Shown here: positions 8,130 to 17,637 of the stretch, piece after piece | Position numbering within the stretch: the first letter of the stretch is position 1 | Layout of the letters: every line of letters begins with the position of its first letter | NCBI GenBank assembly: GCA_963558185.1 | Contig: CAUWFE010000003.1 | Coordinates: 1-64,000, forward strand | From: UMGS1663 sp963558185 | Lineage (GTDB): Bacteria; Bacillota; Clostridia; TANB77; CAG-508 | DNA length: 64,000 nt | Reading direction: 5' to 3' | Made by a program: the position numbers and the translations under genes | Notes under the pieces: generated by a model | Databases searched by the model: none | The model's input: the letters and a program-made list of their open reading frames with translations, nothing else | What the model was told of the DNA's origin: nothing

Positions 8130-9665
8130 ATGAAAATTAAACAACAAAAAGGAGTAACTTTAATAATATTAGCGGTAACAATAACTGTTATGTTAATATT
8201 ATTAGGTACAATAGCTTCACAGCTAAAAGGAACAAAAGATATAGAAAAATATGCGAATATGCAAGCAGATATTATCAGAATAAATGAAAAAATTAATACT
8301 TATTATATACAAAATGGCATTTTACCAGTTAGAAATAAATATAATGATGTGCAAATGTTAAAGAATATAAAAAATCCTAATGATAATGAAAATTATTATG
8401 TTATAGATTTATCTAAAATTGAATTAAATGAATTAGAACTTGGAATAAAGGGTTTTTTAGATGTAAGAAAAATAAATATAGATATACCAATAGAACAAAG
8501 TCATGGTATTAGAGATGTATATATAATAAATGAACAAAGTCATACAGTATATTATCCACAAGGGATTTCTATTGATAATGTGACATCATATTCATTATTA
8601 GATGACTATACTAAACAAGAAGATGTATCATATGTACCTGAAAAAATAACAATAGAAGATGCAAAAGACACAGGAAAAGAATTTACAGATGATAAAACAG
8701 AAGTAGAAGATTCAAAAGGAAATAAGGTAGTAATTCCAGGAGGATTTATAGTAGCACCAGATTCAGGAAATACAGTTCAGCAAGGAATAGTAATAGAAGA
8801 TGTATCAGCATCAGGAGATGCAAATGTAAAAGGAAGCCAATTTGTATGGATACCAGTAGGAACATTTGTAAAAGATGATGGAACAACAAGCAAAGAAATT
8901 ACATTGGGAAGATATACATTTAATGAAACGAATGGAACACCAACATTAGTACAAGCAGCATATACTACTGATAATCCAGAGAATTATAAACAAGAAATTG
9001 GAATAGATAAAAGTGGTTATCAATTTAAAGAATTACCAAACTATCGTGAAGGAGTTGCAAGCAGTGGACTAGATGGATTAAATGCTACAGCAAAAGATTT
9101 AGCAAGATTTGTAGAAAGTACAAAGACAAATGGAGGATATTATATAGCAAGGTATGAGGCAAGTTTTGCAAGTGGAACAGATATAGGAAGCTATAAAGCA
9201 GCAAGTAAAAAATCTACAGCAAATTCGGAAAGTGGCATGAATTATATTACGGGAACATTATGGAATTTCATTACAGAGTTAGAAGCCTCAAAAGTATCAA
9301 TAAACACATATAGTAAAAGTAAAACAGCAAAAAGTGATTTAATAAATAGTTATGCATGGGATACAGCAATAGTGTTTATACAAGAAGCAGGGCATAAAAA
9401 TTATGCAAATCAAAGCAGTAAAAATATAAGTTTATCAAATACAGGAACAACTGGAGATGAAGTATGTAAGATAAATGATATGTCATCAAATATTAGAGAA
9501 TGGACAACAGAATACTCTACTAGGACTAGTAGTAGTGATGCATACACTTGTATTTCTAGAGGAGGTATCTACAACTATTCAAACTTTTACACAGCTATTC
9601 GTGATTACAATGTTGCAACTGGAAGCAATAATAATTATGGTTTCAGATTTACCTTATATATGTAG
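8130..9665 (+). CDS. Pilin-like surface protein with C-terminal FGE/C-type-lectin fold; candidate DGR target 1
   Basis: I take the ATG at 8130 (GGGAGAG at 8117-8123 as ribosome binding site) rather than 8115, giving 511 residues. The N-terminus has a prepilin-like signal: basic KIKQQKG, then VTLIILAVTITV and a continuous hydrophobic helix. The usual Glu at +5 is absent. A pseudopilin-like region follows (about 30-170). The rest resembles formylglycine-generating-enzyme/sulfatase-modifying (FGE) folds, with KGSQFVWIPVGTF, NGGYYIARYEAS, YAWDTAIVFIQEAG and DMSSNIREWTTEY. The final ~42 codons, from about 9525, switch to codons ending in C or T, unlike the body of the gene. FGE/C-type-lectin folds with variable C-termini are classic DGR targets. 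A tandem paralogue follows at 9778. Confidence 0.75.
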   Translation: MKIKQQKGVTLIILAVTITVMLILLGTIASQLKGTKDIEKYANMQADIIRINEKINTYYIQNGILPVRNKYNDVQMLKNIKNPNDNENYYVIDLSKIELNELELGIKGFLDVRKINIDIPIEQSHGIRDVYIINEQSHTVYYPQGISIDNVTSYSLLDDYTKQEDVSYVPEKITIEDAKDTGKEFTDDKTEVEDSKGNKVVIPGGFIVAPDSGNTVQQGIVIEDVSASGDANVKGSQFVWIPVGTFVKDDGTTSKEITLGRYTFNETNGTPTLVQAAYTTDNPENYKQEIGIDKSGYQFKELPNYREGVASSGLDGLNATAKDLARFVESTKTNGGYYIARYEASFASGTDIGSYKAASKKSTANSESGMNYITGTLWNFITELEASKVSINTYSKSKTAKSDLINSYAWDTAIVFIQEAGHKNYANQSSKNISLSNTGTTGDEVCKINDMSSNIREWTTEYSTRTSSSDAYTCISRGGIYNYSNFYTAIRDYNVATGSNNNYGFRFTLYM

Positions 9666-9777
9666 TAGAAATTTAAGAAAAAATTACATTAAATAATATA
9701 CATATAAGGGGTGACAAAGCTTAGAGAAAATGTAAAAATTATAAAATACGTAATATAACGAAATAAGGAGGAAAGTA

Positions 9778-11040
9778 ATGAAAAAAAAATTAGTAGATAA
9801 TAAAGGTATAACATTAATTGTATTAGTGGTAACAATAGTAGTGTTAATAATACTAACTACAATTACAATAAATATGGCTTTAGGGGATAATGGAATAATA
9901 CAGAAAGCTAAAGATACAGAGAAAAAAGTAAATGAAACAGAAGATATTACACAAAGTTATATAAATGGATTACAACAAGAATTAAAAAATCAAATAACAA
10001 ATAATACAGCAAAACCAAATGAAACAATAGAAGATGCAAAAAATACAGGAAAAGAATTTACAGATCCAAAAACAGAAGTAACAGATTCAAAAGGAAATAA
10101 AGTAGTAATTCCGGGAGGATTTATGGTAGCTCCAGATTCAGGAGATACAGTTCAGCAAGGAATAGTAATAGAAGATGTATCAGCCTCAGGAGATGATAAT
10201 GTAAAGGGAAGTCAATTTGTATGGATACCAGTAGGAACATTTGTAAAAGATGATGGAAGTACAAGTAATGAAATAGTATTAGGAAGATATACATTTAACG
10301 AAACAAATGGAACACCAACATTAGTACAAGCAGCATATACTACTGATAATCCAGAGAATTATAAAAATGAAGTAGTAATATCACATTCTAAAGAATTAGC
10401 AGACTATCGCCCAGGAGTTGCAAGTAGCGGACTAGATGGATTAAATGCAACAGCCAAAGATTTAGCAGGATTTGTAAAAAGTGCCAAAGAAAATGGAGGA
10501 TATTATATAGCACGTTATGAAGCAAGTTATGCAAGTGGAAGTAGTGTATCAGATTATAAAGCAGCAAGTAAAAAATCAATAGCTAATTCAACAAGTGTTA
10601 TGAATTATACAGTAGGGACATTGTGGAATTATATAACACAATTAGAAGCCTCAAAAGTATCAATAAATACATATAGTAAGGCAACAACAGTAAAAAGTGA
10701 TTTAATGAATAGTTATGCATGGGATACAGCAATAGTGTTTATACAGGAAGCAGGACATGCAAATTATGCAAATAAGGAAGATGAAAATGGAACATTAAAA
10801 AATACGGGAACAACAGGAGATGAAGTATGTAAAATAAATGATATGGCATCAAATTTAGAAGAATGGACAACAGAATACTCTACTAGAACTAGTGGTGGTA
10901 GTATTAATAATGCTTACTGTTGTTCCTATAGAGGTAATTACTACGTTAATTCCTACGATTACCCGGGTGGCCGTAATAGCTTCAGTATCGCCGATCTCGG
11001 AACTCGCAGCGGTGGGGTGAGGTTCTGCTTATATATGTAG
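9778..11040 (+). CDS. Pilin-like surface protein with hypervariable FGE/C-type-lectin C-terminus; candidate DGR target 2
   Basis: The 420-residue protein starts after AAGGAGGAAAGTA. Its N-terminus is KKLVDNKG then ITLIVLVVTIVVLII, a prepilin-like cleavage site and helix without Glu at +5. It lacks the ~110-residue insert of the upstream paralogue. From about residue 80 the two are nearly identical in long blocks (for example SQFVWIPVGTFVKDDG). The conserved DNA ends near GAATGGACAACAGAATACTC (10861-10880). Beyond it, about 45 codons differ completely and then both genes end with CTTATATATGTAG. In 10894-11028 I count 64 G/C in 135 bases (47%). Almost every codon there ends in C or T, the footprint expected when AAY codons of a DGR template are mutated at adenines. 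No reverse transcriptase is visible in the window. Confidence 0.78.
   Translation: MKKKLVDNKGITLIVLVVTIVVLIILTTITINMALGDNGIIQKAKDTEKKVNETEDITQSYINGLQQELKNQITNNTAKPNETIEDAKNTGKEFTDPKTEVTDSKGNKVVIPGGFMVAPDSGDTVQQGIVIEDVSASGDDNVKGSQFVWIPVGTFVKDDGSTSNEIVLGRYTFNETNGTPTLVQAAYTTDNPENYKNEVVISHSKELADYRPGVASSGLDGLNATAKDLAGFVKSAKENGGYYIARYEASYASGSSVSDYKAASKKSIANSTSVMNYTVGTLWNYITQLEASKVSINTYSKATTVKSDLMNSYAWDTAIVFIQEAGHANYANKEDENGTLKNTGTTGDEVCKINDMASNLEEWTTEYSTRTSGGSINNAYCCSYRGNYYVNSYDYPGGRNSFSIADLGTRSGGVRFCLYM
10882..11028 (+). repeat. Candidate DGR variable region of the second paralogue
   Basis: This block is bounded by sequence shared with the first paralogue (CAGAATACTCTACTAG before, CTTATATATGTAG after). 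Internally it is unrelated at the nucleotide level and about 47% G+C in a genome near 30%. Codons are overwhelmingly NNC or NNT (TAC TGT TGT TCC TAT, TAC TAC GTT AAT TCC TAC). The matching region of the first paralogue is about 9517-9653. The template repeat is not in the window, so the assignment rests on this footprint. Confidence 0.6.
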
Positions 11041-11096
11041 GACTGAGCACACGAATTTCTAGTATATTTTTCAGTATTTATGTAAAAATATAGATG

Positions 11097-11137
11097 AAAA
11101 AACTTATTAGTACACACATTACTAATAAGTTTTTTTA
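11097..11137 (+). terminator. Terminator after the second pilin-like gene
   Basis: AAACTTATTAGTA pairs perfectly with TACTAATAAGTTT and is followed by seven T. It separates the variable surface genes from recG. Confidence 0.85.
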
Positions 11138-11212
11138 ACATCTATATCTTGCAAATTTCACAAATTTCATATAAAATTATATCAAAATAAATAACAAAGT
11201 AAGGTGTAAAAA

Positions 11213-13264
11213 ATGCTAGAATTAGAAAAAGAAGTTCAATATGTAAAAGGTGTTGGACCAACAAGAGCTACATTATTACAAAAATTAAATATTAACAACT
11301 TAGAAGATTTAATAACATACTATCCAAGAGAATATGAAGACAGAGGAAAAGTAACAAAAATAAAAGACCTAAAAAATGGAGAAGAAAGTTTAATAGAAGC
11401 TATAGTTGTTTCAAAAATGAATGAAAATCGAGTACGTAAAAACATGACAATATATAAACTAATTGTAAGAGATGAAACAGGAACTATAGTTCTTAGCTGG
11501 TTTAATCAGTCTTATTTAAAAAATAAATTTATAATAGGAAAAAAATATAAATTTTATGGAAAAATATCAATGAAAGCTGGATATATAGAAATGGCATCAC
11601 CTGTATTTGATGATGAAACAAGCAATAAAAATACAGGCAGAATAATCCCAATATATCCAAGTACATATAAATTATCACAAAATACTTTAAGAAACATAAT
11701 ACAAAATGGACTAATGGAAGTAAAAAAAGAAAAAGGATTAGAAGAAACAATACCAGAATATATAAAGAAAAAATATAATTTAGAAGAAATAAACAAAGCA
11801 ACATGGCAAATTCATTTTCCAGAAAGTTTTGAAGAATTTCAGAAAGCACGAACAAGATTAGTTTTTGAAGAATTATTATCAATGCAATTAGGACTAGTAA
11901 ATTTAAAAAGCCAATATGCAAAAGGCAAAGGAATAAAATTTGATAGAAATGTATCTATAAAAGAAATAATAGATAAATTACCATTTAATTTAACCAATGC
12001 ACAACAAAAGGTACTAAAAGAAATAAATGAAGATATGGAAAAAGAAACAGCAATGAATAGACTTTTGCAAGGGGATGTTGGCTCAGGAAAAACAATTGTA
12101 TCAATTATTGCAAGTTATAAAGCGGTAAAAAGTGGATATCAAGTAGCAGTAATGGCTCCAACAGCTATTTTAGCTTCACAACATTTAGAAAGCTTTAATC
12201 AAATATTAGAAAATTATGGAATTAAATGTGAACTATTAATAAGTAATATTACCAAAAAGAAAAAAGAAGAAATATTAAATAAGTTAAAACAAGGTGAAAT
12301 AGATATAATAATAGGAACACATGCACTTTTACAAGAAAATGTAGAATTTAAAAATTTAGGACTAGTAGTAACAGATGAGCAACATCGTTTTGGAGTAAGA
12401 CAAAGAGCAACACTTTCAAGTAAAGGAAATAATCCAGATGTATTAGTAATGACAGCTACACCTATACCAAGAACTTTAGCATTAATTTTATATGGTGACC
12501 TAGACATATCTATAATAGATGAGTTACCACCGAATCGAAAAAAAATAGAAACATTTGCAGTGGGAAAGAACATGGAGCAAAGAGTAAATATATTTATAAA
12601 AAAACAGATACAAGAAGGTAGACAAATATATGTAGTATGCCCACTAGTAGAAGAAGATGAAGAGCAAAAATTAAATTCAGTAATAGAACTAACAAAAAAA
12701 TATAAAGAAAAATTATTTCCAGAATATACTGTAGAATATATACATGGAAAAATGAAAGCAAAAGAAAAAGATAATATTATGCAAGAATTTAAAGAAGGTA
12801 AAATTAATATATTAATTTCTACAACAGTAATAGAAGTTGGAGTAAACGTACCAAATGCAAGCATCATGATAGTAGAAAATGCAGAAAGATTTGGTTTAGC
12901 ACAATTACACCAATTAAGAGGAAGAGTAGGAAGAGGAGAATATCAATCATATTGTATATTAAAATGCCAAGGAGGCTCTTCAATAACAAAAGAAAGAATG
13001 AAAATTATGCAAGAAACAAATGATGGTTTTAAAATAGCAGAAAAAGATTTACAATTAAGAGGAACGGGAGAATTCTTTGGAACAAGACAGCATGGATTAC
13101 CAGAATTCAAAATTGCAAATTTATTCGAAGACATGCAAATTTTAAAACAAGTACAACAAATAGTAGAATATCTAACAAAAGATGATGAAAAACTAGAAAA
13201 AGAAGAAAATAAATTATTAAAAAAATTATTATCAAAAAAATTTAATGAAAGAATAGAAATGTAA
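11213..13264 (+). CDS. recG: ATP-dependent DNA helicase RecG
   Basis: RecG regresses stalled replication forks and processes branched DNA. The 683-residue length is normal. The N-terminal wedge/OB domain begins with [18 protein letters not shown]. The helicase core follows: GDVGSGKT (Walker A, residue ~287), [23 protein letters not shown] (DEQH motif), [37 protein letters not shown], and the RecG-specific C-terminal segment [14 protein letters not shown]. The gene is intact. Upstream spacing includes AAGGTGTAAAA before the ATG. Confidence 0.97.
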   Translation: MLELEKEVQYVKGVGPTRATLLQKLNINNLEDLITYYPREYEDRGKVTKIKDLKNGEESLIEAIVVSKMNENRVRKNMTIYKLIVRDETGTIVLSWFNQSYLKNKFIIGKKYKFYGKISMKAGYIEMASPVFDDETSNKNTGRIIPIYPSTYKLSQNTLRNIIQNGLMEVKKEKGLEETIPEYIKKKYNLEEINKATWQIHFPESFEEFQKARTRLVFEELLSMQLGLVNLKSQYAKGKGIKFDRNVSIKEIIDKLPFNLTNAQQKVLKEINEDMEKETAMNRLLQGDVGSGKTIVSIIASYKAVKSGYQVAVMAPTAILASQHLESFNQILENYGIKCELLISNITKKKKEEILNKLKQGEIDIIIGTHALLQENVEFKNLGLVVTDEQHRFGVRQRATLSSKGNNPDVLVMTATPIPRTLALILYGDLDISIIDELPPNRKKIETFAVGKNMEQRVNIFIKKQIQEGRQIYVVCPLVEEDEEQKLNSVIELTKKYKEKLFPEYTVEYIHGKMKAKEKDNIMQEFKEGKINILISTTVIEVGVNVPNASIMIVENAERFGLAQLHQLRGRVGRGEYQSYCILKCQGGSSITKERMKIMQETNDGFKIAEKDLQLRGTGEFFGTRQHGLPEFKIANLFEDMQILKQVQQIVEYLTKDDEKLEKEENKLLKKLLSKKFNERIEM

Positions 13265-13282
13265 GGATATTATAAGTAAGGG

Positions 13283-14023
13283 ATGTTGAATATAATGTAT
13301 AAAAAGGAAGAATATTTAAAAAAATACTTTTTTTATGGAATAGAAAATAAACAAATGTTAGAACAAGGAATACTATTTGCAGCAGCTAGATTTATTCATG
13401 AAGAAGACAAAAATAGAGATTGCATAGGACTGAGAAAAACGAGAGAAAGAAGAGATGCTTTTTATAAACAGGAAAGAAAACATGAAAAAATTCCTAAAGA
13501 GGAATTACAAGAATATTACAGCAAAAGAAGAAAAATAGAAGATGAGCTAAATAAAGAATCAAAAAATCTTAATTTTGAGCAGTTAATAGAAAGAGCAACA
13601 AATTTATGGGAACAATATTATAAATTTATTGTATTACCAGATAATAAAGAATGTTATAAGCCAGATTTAGAAGAAAAGCAAAAAAAAGCTATAAAAAGTT
13701 ATGTAAGAAATCTGCTAAATAAATTAATAGAAAATGGCAAATTAATGAAATATCCATTAGGAATGTATTTCAATAGAGAAGTCGAAGGAATAATGAACAA
13801 AAATGAATGGACACAACAAATTAGTGAAATATTACAATATTATAGTAAATTAGAAAAAGAATGTCCAGTAAGTTATAATATAGAATGGATACGAGTTAGA
13901 GTAGAAAGAGCAGAGAATAGAAAAGATAGAGATGAGCAAGAAATAAAAAACATGAGACAATTAAAAGAAATATTTGAAAAAAAGAGAAAAGAATATATGG
14001 AATTAGAAAAAGCAATAGGATAA
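13283..14023 (+). CDS. Charged helical protein of unknown function after recG
   Basis: The 246-residue protein follows recG by 18 bases and probably shares its transcript. AAGGG lies just before the ATG at 13283, which is very close, so the in-frame ATG at 13295 (MYKKEEYLKKYFF) is an alternative start. It is rich in Lys, Glu and Arg, mostly helical by eye, without signal peptide, membrane segments or cysteine motifs. A central segment reads LWEQYYKFIVLPDN. I do not recognise the family. A strong terminator follows at 14039-14064. Confidence 0.75.
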   Translation: MLNIMYKKEEYLKKYFFYGIENKQMLEQGILFAAARFIHEEDKNRDCIGLRKTRERRDAFYKQERKHEKIPKEELQEYYSKRRKIEDELNKESKNLNFEQLIERATNLWEQYYKFIVLPDNKECYKPDLEEKQKKAIKSYVRNLLNKLIENGKLMKYPLGMYFNREVEGIMNKNEWTQQISEILQYYSKLEKECPVSYNIEWIRVRVERAENRKDRDEQEIKNMRQLKEIFEKKRKEYMELEKAIG

Positions 14024-14038
14024 AATGATAATATCAAG

Positions 14039-14064
14039 AGGAGGAAAATTAAAATCCTCCTTTT
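14039..14064 (+). terminator. Terminator of the recG unit
   Basis: AGGAGGA (14039-14045) pairs with TCCTCCT (14055-14061) and is followed by TTT. Confidence 0.75.
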
Positions 14065-14125
14065 GCCATTTTTAAATGAATAGTAATGCCGTAAAAAATT
14101 ATTCTATATAATAGTAACATAATAA

Positions 14126-14806
14126 TTAATCTATTTGAATAATAGATGTTGTAATAGTAGCACCATCTGTAATGGCTCCAATTTTAATTGGTTTTCCAGT
14201 ATCATTTCTAAACTTAAAATCTAATCCACCATAAGAAACAGCGGCATCTTTACCTTCAGGTACATAATAAACATCTTTTCCATGTTCATGTCTTTCTAAA
14301 ACCGATAAAGAAGGAATTTGCAAAACAGTATTATATAAAGTACTGCTTACTTGACAATTTCCACCACCAATTCCAGTAGTTGTTTTATGGTCTACAATAA
14401 TTTTTGCTTCTTGATATCCTCTTTCAGAGGTTGGATTTCCAACCGTTTGATTAAAAGAAAATGTTTCACCTGGTTGTATAACAGTTTCATTTAATGTAGA
14501 ACATGTAAGTTCAATATTTTTTACACGTCCAGCTGAATTATCACCAATAACAGTTTCAAAAATTGCAATTGTAGTTTCAGTAGTAGCACTTTGTTTTATA
14601 TCGTGCCTGTTTTCTAATAAATTTTCAATTTTATTATTTTGTTTAGAAGTATCTATATAATTTACCTGTGTAGAAATTTGTGTAGCACCTGGTGGAGCAG
14701 TTTGTGTTTGAGCAGGTTTATTAAAAAATTGAAAAATAAAATAGGCAATACCAGAAAATATAATTAAAGCAACTAATATCCAAATTATTTTTGAATGTGA
14801 TTTCAT
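14126..14806 (-). CDS. VanW family membrane-anchored protein
   Basis: The 226-residue protein on the minus strand has one N-terminal transmembrane helix (IIWILVALIIFSGIAYFIF, residues ~7-25), a Thr/Gln/Pro-rich linker, and a VanW domain. Characteristic segments are IQPGETFSFNQTVGNPTSERGY and GIGGGNCQVSSTLYNTVL. VanW proteins are common outside the vancomycin operon in Clostridia and their biochemical role is unknown. A cell-wall role is inferred from location and family. AAGGATGAAGTTAAC precedes the ATG. It is a single gene facing comF. Confidence 0.88.
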   Translation of the reverse strand: MKSHSKIIWILVALIIFSGIAYFIFQFFNKPAQTQTAPPGATQISTQVNYIDTSKQNNKIENLLENRHDIKQSATTETTIAIFETVIGDNSAGRVKNIELTCSTLNETVIQPGETFSFNQTVGNPTSERGYQEAKIIVDHKTTTGIGGGNCQVSSTLYNTVLQIPSLSVLERHEHGKDVYYVPEGKDAAVSYGGLDFKFRNDTGKPIKIGAITDGATITTSIIQID

Positions 14807-14925
14807 GTTAACTTCATCCTTTCAACAATATTATAAACTATAAATAAAATAATATGCTATAAAAAGTTACCATATATTCATAATAATTCCATCATAGGAA
14901 AACAAAAGTTAAATATAATAAAAAT

Positions 14926-15603
14926 ATGAAAAAACAAAATTTAATATCAATATTATTTCCACAAATGTGTTTAATATGTGGAAAACATTGTAATAGCAAT
15001 GTATGTAACAAATGCTTTTTAAAATTTCGCAGGCAAAATTTATTCAATTTAACAAAAAATAGTAATCAATATTTTCAAAAACATTTATATCTTTTTAAAT
15101 ATGAAAATGAAATTAGAAATATAATATTAGACTATAAATTTCATGAAAAATCCTATTTATCACAATTATTTGTACAAATTATAATAAAAAATGAAAAAAT
15201 ATGTAGATTTTTGAAAAGTTATGATATAATAATTGAAATTCCAATACATAAAAAAAGAAAATTTGAACGTGGATACGACCAAAGCAAATTAATTGCTAAA
15301 AAAATAGCAAAAGAATTATCAATTGAATATGCCAAAAATGCACTAGTAAAGCAAAAAAATACTATTGCACAAAGCACACTTAATAGAAAAGAAAGATTTG
15401 CCAATAGTCAAAATGTATATAAAATACAAAATTCACAAAAAATAAATGGAAAAAGAGTAATTTTATTTGATGATATATTCACAACTGGTGCTACAGCAAA
15501 TAGTTGTTCAAAATTATTACAAGAAAATGGAGCAAAAGAAATATTAATATTTACTTTAGCAAAAGATATTTTAAAAACAAATAATAAAGATAAAAAAATC
15601 TAA
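14926..15603 (+). CDS. comF: ComF family phosphoribosyltransferase-like protein
   Basis: The 225-residue protein has the ComF layout. An N-terminal zinc ribbon (CLICGKHCNSNVCNKC, residues ~16-31) is followed by a phosphoribosyltransferase fold with the PRPP loop VILFDDIFTTGATA (residues ~183-196) and the YDQSKLIAKKIA segment. ComFC proteins assist DNA uptake in competence and recombination in other bacteria. No other competence genes are in the window. No good ribosome binding site is visible before the ATG at 14926. TATAATAAAAATATG is immediately upstream, so the transcript may be leaderless or the start may differ. Confidence 0.88.
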   Translation: MKKQNLISILFPQMCLICGKHCNSNVCNKCFLKFRRQNLFNLTKNSNQYFQKHLYLFKYENEIRNIILDYKFHEKSYLSQLFVQIIIKNEKICRFLKSYDIIIEIPIHKKRKFERGYDQSKLIAKKIAKELSIEYAKNALVKQKNTIAQSTLNRKERFANSQNVYKIQNSQKINGKRVILFDDIFTTGATANSCSKLLQENGAKEILIFTLAKDILKTNNKDKKI

Positions 15604-15637
15604 AATTTTAAACATTTTAATGAAAGGATGATAAAGA

Positions 15638-17614
15638 ATGGAAGATTTAGTAGAGAGCATATTAGACTATATAAGATCAGATTATACAGATTATGCAATA
15701 ATGATAAATGGTGAATGGGGAAGTGGAAAAACTTATTTTTGGAACCATAAAATTCGTAATAAAATAGAATCTATGATGTTAAATGGAAAAAGATATAGAA
15801 CTATTTATATGTCTTTATATGGTATATCTAACTTAGAAGAAATTAGCAAAAAAATCTTTATAGAAACAACACAACTAATGGACAAAAATTTAAAAAAATA
15901 TATGGATATAAGTGGGCAAAATACTATACCAGAATATGCAAAAACAGGTTTAGACATGGCAAACTTCTTTGGAGTTACACAAAATGGTGATAGATTAGAT
16001 TACGGAGAATTCTTTTCCACAGAGGATAAAGTATTATGTTTTGATGACTTAGAAAGAGCAAATGTAGATGTTATTGATATTTTAGGATATATAAACAACT
16101 TTGTAGAACATGACCACATAAAAACAATTATTATTTGTAATGAAAAAGAACTTTCGACTAAACTTAAAAGTAGTAACTTAGAAATGAAAACATTTATAGC
16201 AACATATCTTTTAGATAAAGAAGGTGATTTAGTCAAAAAAACTGATAAACCTATGGTTGAGAGAATACAAGATACAATAGAATATGTATTTGATAAAGCA
16301 AATGACTATGAAAGAATAAAAGAAAAATTAATAGGTGAAACATTTGAATATGCACCAGAATTTAATTATATTATTAGTGGACTTTTAATGAGATATGAAA
16401 GATATCCAGATTTAATTCGTTTTTTAAGAGAAAATACAGGACTAATTATTTCTACATTTAATAAAAGCGGAACACGTAATTTAAGAATTTTAAAACATGC
16501 ATTAAATGATTTTAAAAAGATATTTGACATGGTAAATAAATCATATCCAAATACAAACCATAGAGTAATGCAAACTATGCTAATATTTACTATTGCAATT
16601 TCTTTTGAAATAAAAGCTGGTAAAGTTACAAAAGATAAATTTATAAATATAAATAGTAATGAAGAATATAAAGCTACATTAGTATCATCAAGAGTATTTA
16701 TGGATAATAGACAATTTTATATTAAAGAGTTTGATAATAACTATTATTATAATTTTAAAGCTGAATATCGTTTCTTTAAATTTATTGAAATATATGTGCG
16801 TACACGTATATTTGATATGAAAATATTTAAAGATAATATGGAAGTTATAATAAATACTGTAGATACAGATAAATTACCAGGATATAAAAGATTACTTACA
16901 GAAGAATATTGGAAAATTACAGATGACCAATTTGACGGTGTTATAGAAGAAGTATTAGATGATGTAAAAAATGGCAGATTAAAACCAATAGAAATTGTAA
17001 AAATCTTTGCATACTTTTGTTATTTTATAAAAAAAGAATTAATAAATCATGATATTAAAATGATAAAAAGTGTATTTATGACAGGTTTAAATTTATCATC
17101 TTTAACAGCAGAATACTGTGAAAATGTAGAAGAAGAACTTGACCAAGTATCTGTAGATGTTGCAGGACCTGAAATGGAAGAAATTATAAAATATTTTAGT
17201 GAGATAAATAGTAAATTAAAAGATAAAATGTACATGGAAAAGGCAGAAGACATATTTAAAAATATTCCTATGAAAATGGAGATATTTTATGATAAATTTG
17301 CTAAAGAATGTATGGATATTCCTATTTTTAAATATTATGATACATTCCAAATGTTCCAAAGAATTTCATGTGCAAGTAATGAGGATATTGTAACAATAAA
17401 AGAAATGTTATCAGAAAGAGCAAGAAAATATAAAAATCAAATAGAACCAGAAATTCCACAAATGAAGAAATTAAAACAAGTTATGGACGATTATATAGAT
17501 GGAAAAGAAACTACAATTAAAATAGTAATGTTACAAGATTTTTCATCAGAACTTGGAAAAATTATAGACAAATATAGACCAAGATTATTACCAGCAAAAG
17601 AAGAAAATTTGTAA
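15638..17614 (+). CDS. KAP-family P-loop NTPase
   Basis: The 658-residue protein has a Walker A motif very near the N-terminus (NGEWGSGKT, residues 24-32) and a Walker B-like acidic motif LCFDDLERANVD near residue 131. An IIICNEKEL segment follows, then a long helical C-terminal part. This is the KAP NTPase layout, also seen in some phage-exclusion proteins. No transmembrane insertion between the Walker motifs is obvious, unlike many KAP proteins. AAAGGATGATAAAGA precedes the ATG. It sits between comF and spoVT. A defence role is only a possibility; no partner defence genes are adjacent. Confidence 0.8.
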   Translation: MEDLVESILDYIRSDYTDYAIMINGEWGSGKTYFWNHKIRNKIESMMLNGKRYRTIYMSLYGISNLEEISKKIFIETTQLMDKNLKKYMDISGQNTIPEYAKTGLDMANFFGVTQNGDRLDYGEFFSTEDKVLCFDDLERANVDVIDILGYINNFVEHDHIKTIIICNEKELSTKLKSSNLEMKTFIATYLLDKEGDLVKKTDKPMVERIQDTIEYVFDKANDYERIKEKLIGETFEYAPEFNYIISGLLMRYERYPDLIRFLRENTGLIISTFNKSGTRNLRILKHALNDFKKIFDMVNKSYPNTNHRVMQTMLIFTIAISFEIKAGKVTKDKFININSNEEYKATLVSSRVFMDNRQFYIKEFDNNYYYNFKAEYRFFKFIEIYVRTRIFDMKIFKDNMEVIINTVDTDKLPGYKRLLTEEYWKITDDQFDGVIEEVLDDVKNGRLKPIEIVKIFAYFCYFIKKELINHDIKMIKSVFMTGLNLSSLTAEYCENVEEELDQVSVDVAGPEMEEIIKYFSEINSKLKDKMYMEKAEDIFKNIPMKMEIFYDKFAKECMDIPIFKYYDTFQMFQRISCASNEDIVTIKEMLSERARKYKNQIEPEIPQMKKLKQVMDDYIDGKETTIKIVMLQDFSSELGKIIDKYRPRLLPAKEENL

Positions 17615-17637
17615 AACTTGGTAACTATATATTTACT

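Noticed and set aside
9475..9696. A 73-codon ORF overlapping the end of the first pilin-like gene
   Set aside because: It is a shifted reading of the variable region, with no ribosome binding site and no recognisable protein character.
8130..11212. A complete DGR cassette
   Set aside because: No reverse transcriptase ORF and no template repeat could be found in the window. The gap after the second gene (11041-11212) is only a terminator and AT-rich sequence. Only the target side is supported.
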